Assembly: GCF_902499125.1 (NCBI RefSeq)
Contig: NZ_CABVPX010000012.1
Span: 124,001-188,000, forward strand
Direction: 5' to 3'
Source of the DNA: Burkholderia arboris
GTDB taxonomy: Bacteria; Pseudomonadota; Gammaproteobacteria; Burkholderiales; Burkholderiaceae
Length of the DNA stretch: 64,000 nucleotides
This document shows positions 17,400 to 27,458 of the stretch, in pieces; positions within the stretch are counted from its first letter, which is position 1; each line of letters opens with the position of its first letter. The position numbers were made by a program, and so were the translations under genes. The notes beneath the pieces are model-generated. The model was not told where the DNA came from. It was given only the letters and a program-made list of their open reading frames with translations, and did not search any database.

Positions 17400-19073
17400 A
17401 TGTCGTACAACCGTCGCTCGAAGCACATCACGCAAGGCGTGGCCCGCTCGCCGAACCGCTCGATGTATTACGCACTCGGCTACCAGAAGGACGATTTCGA
17501 CAAGCCGATGGTCGGCATCGCCAACGGTCATTCGACGATCACGCCGTGCAATTCCGGCCTGCAGCGCCTGTCGGACGCGGCCGTCGACGCCGTGAAGGCC
17601 GCCGGCGCGAACCCGCAGATCTTCGGCACGCCGACGATTTCGGACGGCATGTCGATGGGCACCGAAGGCATGAAGTACTCGCTGGTGTCGCGCGAGGTGA
17701 TCGCCGACTGCATCGAGACCTGCGTGCAGGGCCAGTGGATGGACGGCGTGGTGGTGGTCGGCGGCTGCGACAAGAACATGCCGGGCGGCATGATCGCGCT
17801 GGCGCGCCTGAACGTGCCGGGCATCTACGTGTACGGCGGCACGATCCGCCCCGGCCACTGGAAAGGGAAGGACCTGACGATCGTATCGTCGTTCGAGGCC
17901 GTCGGCGAATTCACCGCAGGCCGGATGTCGCAGGAGGATTTCGAAGGCGTCGAGCAGAACGCGTGTCCGACGTCGGGCTCGTGCGGCGGCATGTACACCG
18001 CAAACACGATGAGTTCGTCGTTCGAGGCGCTCGGGATGTCATTGCTGTATTCGTCGACGATGGCGAACCCCGACGACGAAAAAGTCGATTCGGCCGCCGA
18101 ATCGGCACGCGTGCTCGTCGAGGCCGTGAAGCGCGACCTGAAGCCGCGCGACATCATCACGAAGGAAGCGATCGAGAACGCGGTGTCGGTGATCATGGCC
18201 ACGGGCGGCTCGACCAACGCGGTGCTGCACTATCTCGCGATCGCGCACGCGGCCGAGGTCGACTGGACGATCGACGACTTCGAGCGCATCCGCAAGCGTG
18301 TGCCCGTGATCTGCGACCTGAAGCCGTCCGGGAAGTATGTCGCGACCGACCTGCACCGGGCCGGCGGGATTCCGCAGGTGCTGAAGATCCTGCTCGATGC
18401 GGGGCTGCTGCACGGCGACTGCATGACCATCACCGGCCGCACGATCGCCGACGAACTGAAGGACGTGCCGAGCGTGCCGCGCGCCGACCAGGACGTGATC
18501 TACCCGGTCGACCGCGCGCTGTACAAGGAAGGCCACCTGGCGATCCTGAAGGGCAATCTCGCGGAAGACGGTGCGGTCGCGAAGATCACCGGCCTGAAAA
18601 ATCCGGTGATTACGGGCCCGGCCCGCGTGTTCGACGACGAGCAGAGCGCGATGGATGCCATCCTCGGCGACCGGATCCGCGCGGGCGACATCCTCGTGCT
18701 GCGCTATCTCGGCCCGCAGGGCGGCCCCGGCATGCCGGAAATGCTCGCACCGACTTCCGCGATCATCGGCAAGGGGCTCGGCGAATCGGTGGGCTTCATC
18801 ACGGACGGCCGCTTCTCGGGCGGCACCTGGGGCATGGTCGTCGGTCACGTCGCGCCCGAGGCGTTCGTCGGCGGCACGATCGCACTCGTGCAGGAAGGCG
18901 ACTCGATCACGATCGACGCGCACCGGTTACTGCTGCAGCTGAATGTCGACGATGCGGAACTCGCGCGCCGCCGGGCCGCTTGGCAACAGCCGGCGCCGCG
19001 CTACACGCGCGGCGTGCTCGCGAAATTCGCGGCGCTCGCGCGGCCGGCGAACAAGGGGGCCGTCACGGGTTGA
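17400..19073 (+). CDS. ilvD: dihydroxy-acid dehydratase
   Basis: Dehydrates 2,3-dihydroxy-3-methylvalerate and 2,3-dihydroxyisovalerate to the 2-keto acids of isoleucine and valine synthesis. The 557-aa form is the shorter IlvD/Edd class. Cysteine ligands of the Fe-S cluster lie in [17 protein letters not shown] and [35 protein letters not shown] is the conserved start, and GGAG lies 6 nt upstream. Divergent LysR regulator upstream; no other ilv genes are in the window. Confidence 0.96.
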   Translation: MSYNRRSKHITQGVARSPNRSMYYALGYQKDDFDKPMVGIANGHSTITPCNSGLQRLSDAAVDAVKAAGANPQIFGTPTISDGMSMGTEGMKYSLVSREVIADCIETCVQGQWMDGVVVVGGCDKNMPGGMIALARLNVPGIYVYGGTIRPGHWKGKDLTIVSSFEAVGEFTAGRMSQEDFEGVEQNACPTSGSCGGMYTANTMSSSFEALGMSLLYSSTMANPDDEKVDSAAESARVLVEAVKRDLKPRDIITKEAIENAVSVIMATGGSTNAVLHYLAIAHAAEVDWTIDDFERIRKRVPVICDLKPSGKYVATDLHRAGGIPQVLKILLDAGLLHGDCMTITGRTIADELKDVPSVPRADQDVIYPVDRALYKEGHLAILKGNLAEDGAVAKITGLKNPVITGPARVFDDEQSAMDAILGDRIRAGDILVLRYLGPQGGPGMPEMLAPTSAIIGKGLGESVGFITDGRFSGGTWGMVVGHVAPEAFVGGTIALVQEGDSITIDAHRLLLQLNVDDAELARRRAAWQQPAPRYTRGVLAKFAALARPANKGAVTG

Positions 19074-19118
19074 CGCGGGCGCGTCACGACATGCAGCCCC
19101 AATCAACATGGCTGCCGG

Positions 19119-19152
19119 GGGGAACGCGCAAAACGCGCTTCCCCTTTGCTTT
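19119..19152 (+). terminator. probable ilvD terminator
   Basis: GGGGAA-C-GCGC pairs with GCGCTTCCCC (19119-19144) with a single bulge, followed by TTTGCTTTT. It overlaps the promoter region of the cytochrome gene. Confidence 0.55.
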
Positions 19153-19158
19153 TATAAT
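19153..19158 (+). promoter_or_regulatory. candidate -10 box for the cytochrome c gene
   Basis: TATAAT, 43 bp before the ATG at 19202. No good -35 was found at the right distance. Confidence 0.4.
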
Positions 19159-19201
19159 GCGCGGACCATGAAGCCGGCCGTCCCCGCCGGCGGAGAACCG
19201 C

Positions 19202-19528
19202 ATGAAACAGACGATATTGCGTGCCCTGCTCGCCACGCTGCTGATCGGCAGCGCAGCGGCGGCACGCGCCGATCAGGCCGACGGGCTCGCGCTTGCACAG
19301 CGCAAGAACTGCATGGCCTGCCACGCGATCGGCAAGCCGCTGATGGGTCCGTCGTTCCACGACATCGCCGGCAAGTACGCGGCGCGCGGCGACGCCGTTG
19401 ACTACCTTGCCCAGTCGATCGTGAAAGGCAGCGTCGGCGTATGGGGCAGCGTGCCGATGCCCGCCAATACGCAACTGACGAACACCGAAGCCCGCACGCT
19501 CGCCCAATGGGTGCTGTCGGTACGCTGA
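19202..19528 (+). CDS. class I cytochrome c, periplasmic
   Basis: A 108-aa electron carrier. The signal peptide ends near AARADQ; the haem c site is CMACH (about residues 37-41) and the sixth ligand methionine is probably in VPMPANT. Length and layout fit the c551/c552 group that donates electrons to terminal oxidases or similar enzymes. It stands alone between ilvD and a DUF2486 gene, so its partner cannot be named. The 144 bp behind it hold no further gene. Confidence 0.93.
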   Translation: MKQTILRALLATLLIGSAAAARADQADGLALAQRKNCMACHAIGKPLMGPSFHDIAGKYAARGDAVDYLAQSIVKGSVGVWGSVPMPANTQLTNTEARTLAQWVLSVR

Positions 19529-19672
19529 ACCGGATATCCCGGACGAGGATCACCGTCGAGCCGGGCGCCGCCGGCAGGCACGCCTGCACCGGCTGACCGG
19601 CACCTCAACGGCAGCTTCCCCGGCATTTACCGGACCGCACCCTCTTTTCCGTCACAGCAAACGATCGCGCGT

Positions 19673-20437
19673 TCAGCCGGAACGACCGGCGCGCCGGCGT
19701 GCAATCTCTTCGTCGACCGCGTCGCGCACCCAATCCATGACCTCGGTTTCCAGCGCGAGCGCGACTTCGCGCGTGACCTGACCGACCAGCCAGGCCGAAT
19801 GCTCGTGCAGCGCATCGCGACAGCGTGATTCGATGGCGTCACGCCCGGCACCGGTCAGATAGTTCGTCAGGCGATGGCGAAGACGCTCGGCGATGTGCTG
19901 CGCATCTTCCGGCGTCAGCCCGGCAGCCGCCTGCGCATCCGGCTGCGGCGCAGCACCTGGCAGGACCGCCTCCGGCGTCGCCGTGTCGGGCGCCTGCCCG
20001 GCCGCTTCGCGTGCCATCGCGGCGAACGCGGGCTGCGGCACGTCGTCATTGACCAGCGACGTCGGCAGCGGCGCCGTCATCGCCGCCGCATCTTCGGCAA
20101 CCACGTGATCCGCGGCGCCGGGTTCGGCCGGCGCATCGGTCTCGCCCGCGGCGGCGGCAGCGACCGTCGCCACGTCGCCCGGCAGTTCGACGGCCGGCAC
20201 GTGCAGCGTCGGCACGGGTTCGATGACGACAGATTCGGGGTCAGCTTCTGTTTTGGTGGAACCGGCCTGCGCCGCGCCAGCGGCACCCGGCGCGACCACG
20301 TCGGTCAGCACCGGAATCGCCGCGCTGTCGTGCGGCAGCGGTGCGGTGGTGGACGCAGGCGAGCGCGCCGGCACCGGCTTGCCCGGCACCAGCACGTCGG
20401 TCAGCGTCGGGATCGAGGATGAATCGGCTTCTGTCAC
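19673..20437 (-). CDS. DUF2486 family protein
   Basis: A 254-aa Ala/Pro-rich protein recognised as the Burkholderiaceae DUF2486 type. The N-terminus has two near-copies of a short motif, IPTLTDVLVPG (about residue 9) and IPVLTDVVAPG (about residue 41). A low-complexity acidic linker follows, then a helical C-terminal domain (about residues 170-254) with RLTNYLTGAGRDAIE and EVMDWVRDAVDEEIARRRA. It lies 25 bp downstream of holC, in the pepA-holC operon. No function is known to me. Confidence 0.8.
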   Translation of the reverse strand: MTEADSSSIPTLTDVLVPGKPVPARSPASTTAPLPHDSAAIPVLTDVVAPGAAGAAQAGSTKTEADPESVVIEPVPTLHVPAVELPGDVATVAAAAAGETDAPAEPGAADHVVAEDAAAMTAPLPTSLVNDDVPQPAFAAMAREAAGQAPDTATPEAVLPGAAPQPDAQAAAGLTPEDAQHIAERLRHRLTNYLTGAGRDAIESRCRDALHEHSAWLVGQVTREVALALETEVMDWVRDAVDEEIARRRAGRSG

Positions 20438-20462
20438 GGCAACACTCCGTCGACGGTTGCGG

Positions 20463-20879
20463 CTAGCTGCCTTGCTTGTAGTTGTTCAGTGCGTATCCGC
20501 GGTCGCGGTAGAACCGGTAGCGGTCGCGGCCCGCGGCCAGCTCGTCCGGCGCGTTGCCGACCACTTCGAGCAGGCGCTCGAAGCGGGCGAACTGCGCGGG
20601 CACGGCTGCGCCGAGGTTCAGCAGCACGTGATGATGCGGCGCGCGGTCGAGATCGGCGGCCAGCACGATGGGCGTGCCGGCTGCGTGCTCGCTGTCGACG
20701 CCGCAATGCGGGATGAAATCGAGCGGCGAGAACGTCCAGAGCCGCTCGTCGAGCGCGCGCAGGCGCGCGGGCTCGGCGAGCACGACCACCGGCTGCCCGG
20801 CCTGGTAGGCCTTGCGCAGCAGCCGGCACGCGTACGCGAGCGAATCGCCGACGTTCGAGTGGAAATCGATCCGCGTCAT
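20463..20879 (-). CDS. holC: DNA polymerase III chi subunit
   Basis: Links the clamp loader of the replicative polymerase to single-strand-binding protein. The 138-aa size is normal. TRIDFHSNVGDSLAYACRLL and VVVLAEPARLRALDERLWTF are typical chi sequences, and the C-terminus RYRFYRDRGYALNNYKQ fits. It follows pepA by 34 bp on the same strand, the same pairing known from E. coli (pepA-holC). Confidence 0.94.
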   Translation of the reverse strand: MTRIDFHSNVGDSLAYACRLLRKAYQAGQPVVVLAEPARLRALDERLWTFSPLDFIPHCGVDSEHAAGTPIVLAADLDRAPHHHVLLNLGAAVPAQFARFERLLEVVGNAPDELAAGRDRYRFYRDRGYALNNYKQGS

Positions 20880-20913
20880 TGCCCGCGTACCCGCATCGTC
20901 GTCAGCACCGCCA

Positions 20914-22425
20914 TCACTGGCCGGCGCGGTCGATCAGGAACTGCGCGAGCAGCGGCACCGGACGGCCCGTCGCGCCCTTCGCGGCACCGCCCTTCCACGC
21001 GGTGCCCGCGATGTCGAGGTGGGCCCACGGATAGCTCTCGGTGAAGCGCGACAGGAAGCACGCTGCCGTGACGGCGCCGGCCGGGCGTCCGCCGATGTTC
21101 GCGAGATCCGCGAAGTTCGACTTCAGCTGGTCCTGGTACTCGTCGTCGAGCGGCATGCGCCACGCCGGGTCGTTCGCCTCGCGCGACGCGTCGAGCAGTT
21201 CGCCCGCGAGCGCGTCGTTGGTCGAGAACAGGCCGCTGTTGTGGCCGCCCAGCGCGATCACGCACGCGCCCGTCAGCGTCGCGACGTCGATCACCGCAGC
21301 CGGCTTGAAGCGCTCGGCATACGTGAGTGCGTCGCACAGGATCAGGCGGCCTTCGGCGTCGGTGTTCAGCACCTCGATCGTCAGACCCTTCATGCTGGTG
21401 ACGATGTCGCCCGGCTTCGTCGCGTTGCCGCCCGGCATGTTCTCGCAGGTCGGCACGATCGCGACGACGTTGATCTTCAGGCCCATCTCGGCAACCGCGC
21501 GCATCGTGCCGAGCACGGAACCCGCGCCGCACATGTCGTACTTCATCTCGTCCATGCCCTCGCCCGGCTTCAGCGAGATGCCGCCCGTATCGAACGTGAT
21601 GCCCTTGCCGACCAGCACGACCGGCGCAGCCTTCGCGGCAGCACCCTGGTAGTGCAGCACGATGAATTGCGGCGGCTCGACCGACGCACGTGCGACCGAC
21701 AGGAACGAGCCCATCTTCAGCGCCTGGATCTGCTTGAGCCCGAGCACTTCGGCCTTCAGGCCCCAATCCTTCGCGATCTTCTTCGCGGTGTTGCCGAGGT
21801 AGGTCGGCGTGCAGACGTTGCCGGGCAGGTTGCCGAGGTCGCGGGTCAGATCCATCCCGTTCGCGAGCGCGACGGCCTGCTTGACCGCGACCTTCGCGGC
21901 CTTTTCGTCCGCCGGGTCGACGCTGAACACGACGCGCTTGAGCGTGTGCGACGCCGGTTCCGGCTTGCTCTTCATCTGCGTGAAGCGGTACGTCTCGTTG
22001 CGCAGCGCAAGAATCGCCGCACGCACGCCCCAGTCGGAGCTGCGCTCGTCGACCGGCAGCTGCGCGAGCGAGAACGTGACCTGGACGACCTTGGTCGCCA
22101 GCAGCGCGCGCCAGGCGGCCGTCACGGCATCGTTATAGGCTTTCTGATTGAAAGCATCCTGCTTGCCGAGGCCGACGAGCAGCACGCGCGACGCGCCGAT
22201 GCCCGATACTTCGTGCAGGAACAGCGTCTTGCCGCGCTTGCCGTCCATGTCGCCGGCCTTCACCACGCGCGAAATCAGCCCCTTGGTGGCCGTGTCGATG
22301 TCGAGCGCCGCGCCCGACAGGGTCTGCGCCTCGAAGATGCCGAGCACGATGCAGTCGGACTTCCCGGTCAGGAACCCCTTGGCCTCGCCTTTGCTCCAAT
22401 CACAGCCTTTTATGCTAAAGTCCAT
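20914..22425 (-). CDS. pepA: leucyl aminopeptidase
   Basis: Cytosolic M17 zinc/manganese aminopeptidase that removes N-terminal leucine and other residues; in E. coli it also binds DNA. The 503 aa length is normal. [18 protein letters not shown] and [18 protein letters not shown] carry metal ligands and the catalytic arginine. The start ([14 protein letters not shown]) is conserved. It is divergent from lptF with 122 bp between; holC and the DUF2486 gene follow. Confidence 0.97.
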   Translation of the reverse strand: MDFSIKGCDWSKGEAKGFLTGKSDCIVLGIFEAQTLSGAALDIDTATKGLISRVVKAGDMDGKRGKTLFLHEVSGIGASRVLLVGLGKQDAFNQKAYNDAVTAAWRALLATKVVQVTFSLAQLPVDERSSDWGVRAAILALRNETYRFTQMKSKPEPASHTLKRVVFSVDPADEKAAKVAVKQAVALANGMDLTRDLGNLPGNVCTPTYLGNTAKKIAKDWGLKAEVLGLKQIQALKMGSFLSVARASVEPPQFIVLHYQGAAAKAAPVVLVGKGITFDTGGISLKPGEGMDEMKYDMCGAGSVLGTMRAVAEMGLKINVVAIVPTCENMPGGNATKPGDIVTSMKGLTIEVLNTDAEGRLILCDALTYAERFKPAAVIDVATLTGACVIALGGHNSGLFSTNDALAGELLDASREANDPAWRMPLDDEYQDQLKSNFADLANIGGRPAGAVTAACFLSRFTESYPWAHLDIAGTAWKGGAAKGATGRPVPLLAQFLIDRAGQ

Positions 22426-22547
22426 CGCGCTTGTCCTCGGATAAAATCTGGGCTAAGGATGAAAGCCGCAATTATCCGCTATTTTTCCCGTGGCGGCGCG
22501 AGCGCTCCACCACGCGTGCGCAGCCTCCCGCCCTCTTCTCATCAAGA

Positions 22548-23639
22548 ATGATCTTCGAACGCTCCCTCCAGCGCGAGCTTGCGTATACGGCTGGCGCCGT
22601 GTTCATGGTGCTGCTCACGATCATGCTCACGACGATGATGATCCGCATCGTCGGCTATGCCGCGTCCGGTGAAATCGATCCGCGGGACGTGCTCGTGCTG
22701 ATCGGCCTGACCGTCATCGGCTACCTCGCCGTGATGCTGGTCGTCACGCTGTTCGTGTCGATCCTGTTCGTGCTGACCCGGTGGTACCGGGACTCCGAAA
22801 TGGTGGTGTGGCTTGCGTCGGGTGTGAGCCTCACGCGCCTCATCAAGCCGATCGGCGTGTTCGCCACGCCGATCGTCCTGCTGATCGCCTTCTTCGCGTT
22901 CGTCGGCTGGCCGTGGTCGAACCAGCAGAGCAAGATGATCCGCGCGCGCTTCCAGCAGCGCGACGAAATCTCGCTGCTCGCGCCGGGCCAGTTCCGCGAA
23001 TCGGCCGCGAACCACCGCGTGTTCTTCATCGAGAAGATGTCGCCGGACCAGAGCAAGGTGCAGAACGTATTCGTCACGTCGACCGAGAACGGCAAGGTCA
23101 ACGTCGTCGTGTCGCAGACGGGGCACACCGAGACGCTGGACGGCAACCGTTTCGTCGTCCTGGAAGACGGCCGCCGCTACGACGGCACGCCCGGCCAGCC
23201 GAACTTCAAGATCATGGAGTTCGAGCGCTACGGCGTGAAGATCACGAGCACCCCGGTCGTCAACGTGCCGACCACCAACAGCACGCCGACGCTCGACCTG
23301 CTGCGCAACCCGACGCGCGACAACCTCGCGGAATTCGCATGGCGCGCGGGGCTGCCGCTGATCGCGCTCAACCTGATGGTGCTCGGCATCCCGCTCGCGT
23401 ATCAGAACCCGCGCCGCAGCCGCACGATCAACCTCGTGATGGCCGTGCTGATCTACCTCACGTACTCGAACCTGCTGAACGTCGTACAGGCGCAGATCGA
23501 GCAGGGCAAGATGTCGTTCGGCGTCGGCCTCGTCGGCCTGCATGCGCTCGTCGCGGTGATCGTCGCGTTCATTTTCTGGTTGCGCGTGCGCAATCGTCCG
23601 CTGTTTACACGCGCGCTGTTCGGCCGCTCGGGAGCATGA
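22548..23639 (+). CDS. lptF: LPS export permease LptF
   Basis: Inner-membrane half of the LptB2FG transporter that extracts lipopolysaccharide and feeds LptC. The 363 aa show about six membrane helices with a periplasmic beta-jellyroll region between the third and fourth (about residues 130-260). MIFERSLQRELAYTAGAVF is the usual N-terminus and ATG at 22548 matches it; the open frame upstream has no homology. lptG begins 3 bp after the stop. Confidence 0.95.
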   Translation: MIFERSLQRELAYTAGAVFMVLLTIMLTTMMIRIVGYAASGEIDPRDVLVLIGLTVIGYLAVMLVVTLFVSILFVLTRWYRDSEMVVWLASGVSLTRLIKPIGVFATPIVLLIAFFAFVGWPWSNQQSKMIRARFQQRDEISLLAPGQFRESAANHRVFFIEKMSPDQSKVQNVFVTSTENGKVNVVVSQTGHTETLDGNRFVVLEDGRRYDGTPGQPNFKIMEFERYGVKITSTPVVNVPTTNSTPTLDLLRNPTRDNLAEFAWRAGLPLIALNLMVLGIPLAYQNPRRSRTINLVMAVLIYLTYSNLLNVVQAQIEQGKMSFGVGLVGLHALVAVIVAFIFWLRVRNRPLFTRALFGRSGA

Positions 23640-23642
23640 TCG

Positions 23643-24791
23643 ATGCGGCTCTATGAAAAATACTTCGCGCGACAGATCTACGTCACGTTCGTCTTCATCC
23701 TGTTCGCGTTCTCGGGCCTGTTCTTCTTCTTCGACCTGATCAGCGAACTGAATTCGGTCGGGCACGGCAACTACAAGTTCGGCTACGCGGTACTGCGCGT
23801 CGCGCTTCAAACGCCGTCGCGCTTCTACGAAATCATCCCGGTCGCCGCGCTGATCAGCGCGATCTACGTGTTCGCGCAGATGGCCGCGAACTCGGAATTC
23901 ACGATCTTCCGCGTGTCGGGCCTCGCGACCAACCAGGCGCTGCGCTCGCTGCTGAAGATCGGCGTGCCGCTCGTGATCATCACCTACCTGATCGGCGAAT
24001 TCGTCGGCCCGTACGCCGACCAGCTGTCCGAGCGCGTGCGGCTGCAGGCGCTCGGCGCGTCGGTGTCGTCGAACTTCCAGTCGGGCGTGTGGGTGAAGGA
24101 CACGCTCGCAGCCCGCGAAAACGGCGAGCAGGTCACGCGCTTCGTCAACGTCGGCAGCCTGTCGCCCGACTCGACGATCAGCAACGTGCGCATCTACGAA
24201 TTCGACTCGAAGTTCCAGCTGCAGAACGTGCGGATCGCGCAGACGGGTAGCTACGAGCCGCCCGGCCACTGGCTGCTGAAGGGCGTCACCGAAACGGAGC
24301 TCACGCCGATCAAGCCGATCAGCGGGCAGCCGGCCGACGCGCTGAACCCGGTGTACCGGTCGCAGCAGGTGTCGCTGCCCGAATACCGGCTGCGCTCCGA
24401 CCTGACCCCGCAGATCCTGTCGGTGCTGCTGGTGTCGCCGGAACGCATGTCGATCTTCAACCTGTTCCGCTACATCCAGCACTTGCGCGAGAATCAGCAG
24501 GACACGCAGCGCTACGACATCGCGCTGTGGCGCAAGCTGCTGTATCCGTTCGCCGTGTTCGTGATGCTCGTGCTGTCGCTGCCGTTCGCGTACCTGCACA
24601 CGCGTGCGGGCGTGGTCGGCGTGAAGGTGTTCGGCGGCATCATGCTCGGCATGAGCTTCCAGCTGCTCAACACGCTGTTCTCGCACATCGGCACGCTGAA
24701 CACGTGGCCCGCGCCGCTGACGGCCGCAACGCCGGGCCTGATCTATCTCGCGCTCGGCCTGTTCGCGCTCAAGTGGGTCGACCGGCACTGA
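23643..24791 (+). CDS. lptG: LPS export permease LptG
   Basis: Partner of LptF in LPS extraction. MRLYEKYFARQIYVTFVFIL is the family N-terminus. The 382 aa give a six-helix layout with a periplasmic domain at about residues 135-275. Three bases separate it from lptF, and the CbiX gene follows 27 bp after, so a lptF-lptG-cbiX transcript is likely. LptA, LptB and LptC are not in the window. Confidence 0.95.
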   Translation: MRLYEKYFARQIYVTFVFILFAFSGLFFFFDLISELNSVGHGNYKFGYAVLRVALQTPSRFYEIIPVAALISAIYVFAQMAANSEFTIFRVSGLATNQALRSLLKIGVPLVIITYLIGEFVGPYADQLSERVRLQALGASVSSNFQSGVWVKDTLAARENGEQVTRFVNVGSLSPDSTISNVRIYEFDSKFQLQNVRIAQTGSYEPPGHWLLKGVTETELTPIKPISGQPADALNPVYRSQQVSLPEYRLRSDLTPQILSVLLVSPERMSIFNLFRYIQHLRENQQDTQRYDIALWRKLLYPFAVFVMLVLSLPFAYLHTRAGVVGVKVFGGIMLGMSFQLLNTLFSHIGTLNTWPAPLTAATPGLIYLALGLFALKWVDRH

Positions 24792-24818
24792 GTGCCGCGT
24801 GACGACGGAGGCTTCGAC

Positions 24819-25202
24819 ATGAGTTCGCATGGCATCGTCCTGTTCGGCCACGGCGCCCGCGATCCGCGCTGGGCCGAGCCGTTCGAGCGGCTCGCCGCGC
24901 GGCTGCGCAGCGCCGGCTCCCCTGCCCCGCAGGTGTCGCTCGCCTTCCTCGAACTGATGACGCCGTCGCTCGGTGAGGCTGTGGCCACGCAAGTCACGGC
25001 CGGCTGCACGCGCATCACCGTCGTACCGGTGTTCTTCGGGCAGGGTGGTCATGTCCGTCGCGACCTGCCGCAGCTCGTCGATGCGTGCCGCGCCGCACAT
25101 CCGGGCGTCGAGATCCGTTGCGCGACAGCCGTCGGCGAAGACGATGGCGTGCTCGACGCGATCGCGCGCTATTGCGTCGACCAGATCGGCGGCAACGCGT
25201 AG
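24819..25202 (+). CDS. cbiX: sirohydrochlorin chelatase, CbiX type
   Basis: A 127-aa class II chelatase. GIVLFGHGARDPRWAEPFE carries the first metal histidine near the N-terminus, and TVVPVFFGQGGHVRRDLPQLV the second. The short CbiX/SirB form inserts Co2+ or Fe2+ into sirohydrochlorin. Beside cobA and the sulfite reductase genes across the terminator, iron insertion for siroheme seems likely, but cobalt for B12 cannot be excluded. ATG at 24819 was chosen. Confidence 0.9.
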   Translation: MSSHGIVLFGHGARDPRWAEPFERLAARLRSAGSPAPQVSLAFLELMTPSLGEAVATQVTAGCTRITVVPVFFGQGGHVRRDLPQLVDACRAAHPGVEIRCATAVGEDDGVLDAIARYCVDQIGGNA

Positions 25203-25228
25203 GCCGCGCATTCGCCGGACACAAAGAA

Positions 25229-25257
25229 AAAGCGCTGGCATCTGCCAGCGCTTTTTT
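25229..25257. terminator. bidirectional terminator between cbiX and cobA
   Basis: AAAGCGCTGGCA/TGCCAGCGCTTT (12 bp, 2-nt loop in the pairing as drawn) with T-runs on both ends. It ends the lptFG-cbiX transcript and the cys-cobA transcript. Confidence 0.9.
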
Positions 25258-25283
25258 CGTTTCGGACTGCCGTCGAGCCGCGC

Positions 25284-26033
25284 TCAGGCGGCATTGCGCA
25301 ACGGATCGCCCGCGCTCGCCTGCCGGGTGCGCTCGGCGAATGCATCGCCGATCATCAGCAGGCTCGGTTCCGCGGGATCGAGCCATGCCTGTGCGTCGCC
25401 CGCCGCCATCTGCGCGAGCGTCAGCGTCAGCGAGCGCTCGCGCGCGGTGCTGCATGCCTCGACGATCGCCACGGGCGTCGCCGGCGCGCGGCCGGCGTCG
25501 ATCAGTTCCTGCGCGATGCCGGGGGCGCTGTCGCGGCCCATGTAGTAGACGATCGAATCGGCGCGCGCGGCCTCGCGGATCTCGTCACTGCCCGGCGCCC
25601 GGCTGTGCGTTGCGAACGCGACGCTGCGCGACACACCGCGCAACGTCAGCGAGCGCTTCAGCGTCGCCGCGCCGGCCAGTGCCGCGGTGATGCCCGGCAC
25701 GACCTCGTAGTCGATGCCGGCCGCCTCGAGCGCGCGCATTTCCTCTTCCGCGCGACCGAACAGCATCGGATCGCCGCCCTTCAGCCGCACGACGCACGCG
25801 TGCTCGCGCGCCGCATCGACGATCTGCTTGTTGATGAAATGCTGCGCGGTCGAGCGCTGCCCGCAACGCTTGCCGACCGCGATCCGGCGCGCGTTCGGCG
25901 CATAGTCGAGCATCGCCGGCTCGACGAGCGCGTCGTGCAGCACGACGTCCGCCTGCGCGAGCAGGCGCGCGCCGCGCACCGTGATGAGGTCGGCCGCGCC
26001 CGGCCCTGCTCCGATCAGATACACCTTGCCCAT
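25284..26033 (-). CDS. cobA: uroporphyrinogen-III C-methyltransferase
   Basis: Methylates uroporphyrinogen III at C2 and C7 with SAM to give precorrin-2, the branch point to siroheme and B12. The 249-aa protein carries VYLIGAGPGAADLITVRG and the VVRLKGGDPMLFGRAEEE motif. It is a stand-alone SUMT, without the CysG oxidase/chelatase domain. It is last in the cysI-DUF934-cysH-cysD-cysN-cobA cluster, 86 bp after cysN, so siroheme for CysI is the likely main use. Confidence 0.96.
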   Translation of the reverse strand: MGKVYLIGAGPGAADLITVRGARLLAQADVVLHDALVEPAMLDYAPNARRIAVGKRCGQRSTAQHFINKQIVDAAREHACVVRLKGGDPMLFGRAEEEMRALEAAGIDYEVVPGITAALAGAATLKRSLTLRGVSRSVAFATHSRAPGSDEIREAARADSIVYYMGRDSAPGIAQELIDAGRAPATPVAIVEACSTARERSLTLTLAQMAAGDAQAWLDPAEPSLLMIGDAFAERTRQASAGDPLRNAA

Positions 26034-26119
26034 GTTGGTCGCTTCGCTTCGTCCCTGCGGACGTTGGCGTACGGCCCGCGCCGCCGTGTGGCGGCGCGGT
26101 TCGCCGCGCAGATTGACGA

Positions 26120-27436
26120 TTACGCCGAGAACGCGCGGATCATGCCCGCGGCGACCGTGTGATGCGTCGCCTCGTCGATCAGCACGAACGCGCCCGTACC
26201 CGGATGCGCATCGTACGTGTCGCAGACGATCGGCTTCTGCAGCGTCAGCGCGACGCGGCCGATGTCGTTCATCTTCAGTTCCTGACGGTCGGTGGCGTGC
26301 GACAGCGTATGCACGTCGAGCACCTGCTTGACCGCGCCGACCTTCGCGAACACCGTGCTCGTGGTCTGCTTCAGCAGGTACTTGCGCTGCGGCGACAACG
26401 GCGTTTCGTCGAACCAGCACAGGTCGGCCTCGAGCTTCTTGGCCGGCTCGACGGGCTCGGCGGTCGTGACGAACATGTCGCCGCGCGACACGTCGACATC
26501 CTCCTCGAGACGGATCGTGACCGTCTGGCCCGCGAACGCGTGCGCGACGGAAGCCGTGCCGCCCGGCACCGGCGAGACGATCTCGGCGATCGTCGCGGTG
26601 CGGTTCGACGGCAGTACGACGATCTCGTCGCCGACCTTCACTTCGCCCGACTCGATCCGGCCCATGTAGCCGCGGAAATCGTCGGCCGAGCTGCCGTCCT
26701 GGCGCGCAACCCACTGCACCGGGAAGCGCAGCGCGTCATGCGCCTGCGTCTCCACCGGCAGCGACTCGAGCACGTCGAGGAGCGGTTCGCCCGCATACCA
26801 CGGCATGCGCTCGCTCGCGCCGACGATGTTGTCGCCCTTCAGCGCCGACACCGGCACGAAGCCCACGTCGGTCAGGCCGAGCTGCTTCGCGAGCGTGACG
26901 TAGGCGTCGCGGATCTCGTTGAAGCGCGCCTCGCTGTAGTCGACGAGGTCCATCTTGTTGATCGCGACGATCACGTGCTGCAGCCCGAGCAGCTTGACGA
27001 TCGCGCTGTGGCGCTTGGTCTGCGGCAGCAACTGCACGACGCCGTTTTCCACCGTGATGCGCGTCGCGTCGATCAGGATGATCGCTGCGTGCGCGGTCGA
27101 CGCGCCCGTCACCATGTTGCGCGTGTACTGCTCGTGGCCCGGCGTGTCGGCGATGATGAACTTGCGCTTCGCGGTCGCGAAGTAACGGTACGCGACGTCG
27201 ATCGTGATGCCCTGCTCGCGCTCGGCCTCGAGGCCGTCGGTCAGCAGCGCGAGATCGAGCTCGTCGCCGACCGTGCGCTTGTTCTTCGCACGCGACAGCG
27301 CGGACAGCTGGTCGGACAGCACGGCCTTGCTGTCGTACAGCAGGCGGCCGATCAGCGTGCTCTTGCCGTCGTCGACGCTGCCCGCGGTGATGAAGCGCAG
27401 CACGCCGAGGTCTTCGGTGTTCTCGATGATGCTCAT
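26120..27436 (-). CDS. cysN: sulfate adenylyltransferase subunit 1 (GTPase)
   Basis: GTP hydrolysis by CysN drives APS formation by CysD. The 438 aa lack the C-terminal APS kinase fused to some CysN proteins. GSVDDGKSTL is the P-loop (residues 19-28), DTPGHEQYTRNM the G3 region and NKMDLVDY the G4 region. It starts 22 bp after cysD. The absence of any CysC in the cluster agrees with direct APS reduction by CysH. Confidence 0.97.
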   Translation of the reverse strand: MSIIENTEDLGVLRFITAGSVDDGKSTLIGRLLYDSKAVLSDQLSALSRAKNKRTVGDELDLALLTDGLEAEREQGITIDVAYRYFATAKRKFIIADTPGHEQYTRNMVTGASTAHAAIILIDATRITVENGVVQLLPQTKRHSAIVKLLGLQHVIVAINKMDLVDYSEARFNEIRDAYVTLAKQLGLTDVGFVPVSALKGDNIVGASERMPWYAGEPLLDVLESLPVETQAHDALRFPVQWVARQDGSSADDFRGYMGRIESGEVKVGDEIVVLPSNRTATIAEIVSPVPGGTASVAHAFAGQTVTIRLEEDVDVSRGDMFVTTAEPVEPAKKLEADLCWFDETPLSPQRKYLLKQTTSTVFAKVGAVKQVLDVHTLSHATDRQELKMNDIGRVALTLQKPIVCDTYDAHPGTGAFVLIDEATHHTVAAGMIRAFSA

Positions 27437-27458
27437 GATGTGAATGTCCTCGTGTGCT

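Noticed and set aside
22542-25241. An 899-codon open frame on minus opposite lptF-lptG-cbiX.
   Set aside because: Low-complexity Arg/Asp/Gln-rich translation with no motif, opposite three recognised genes.
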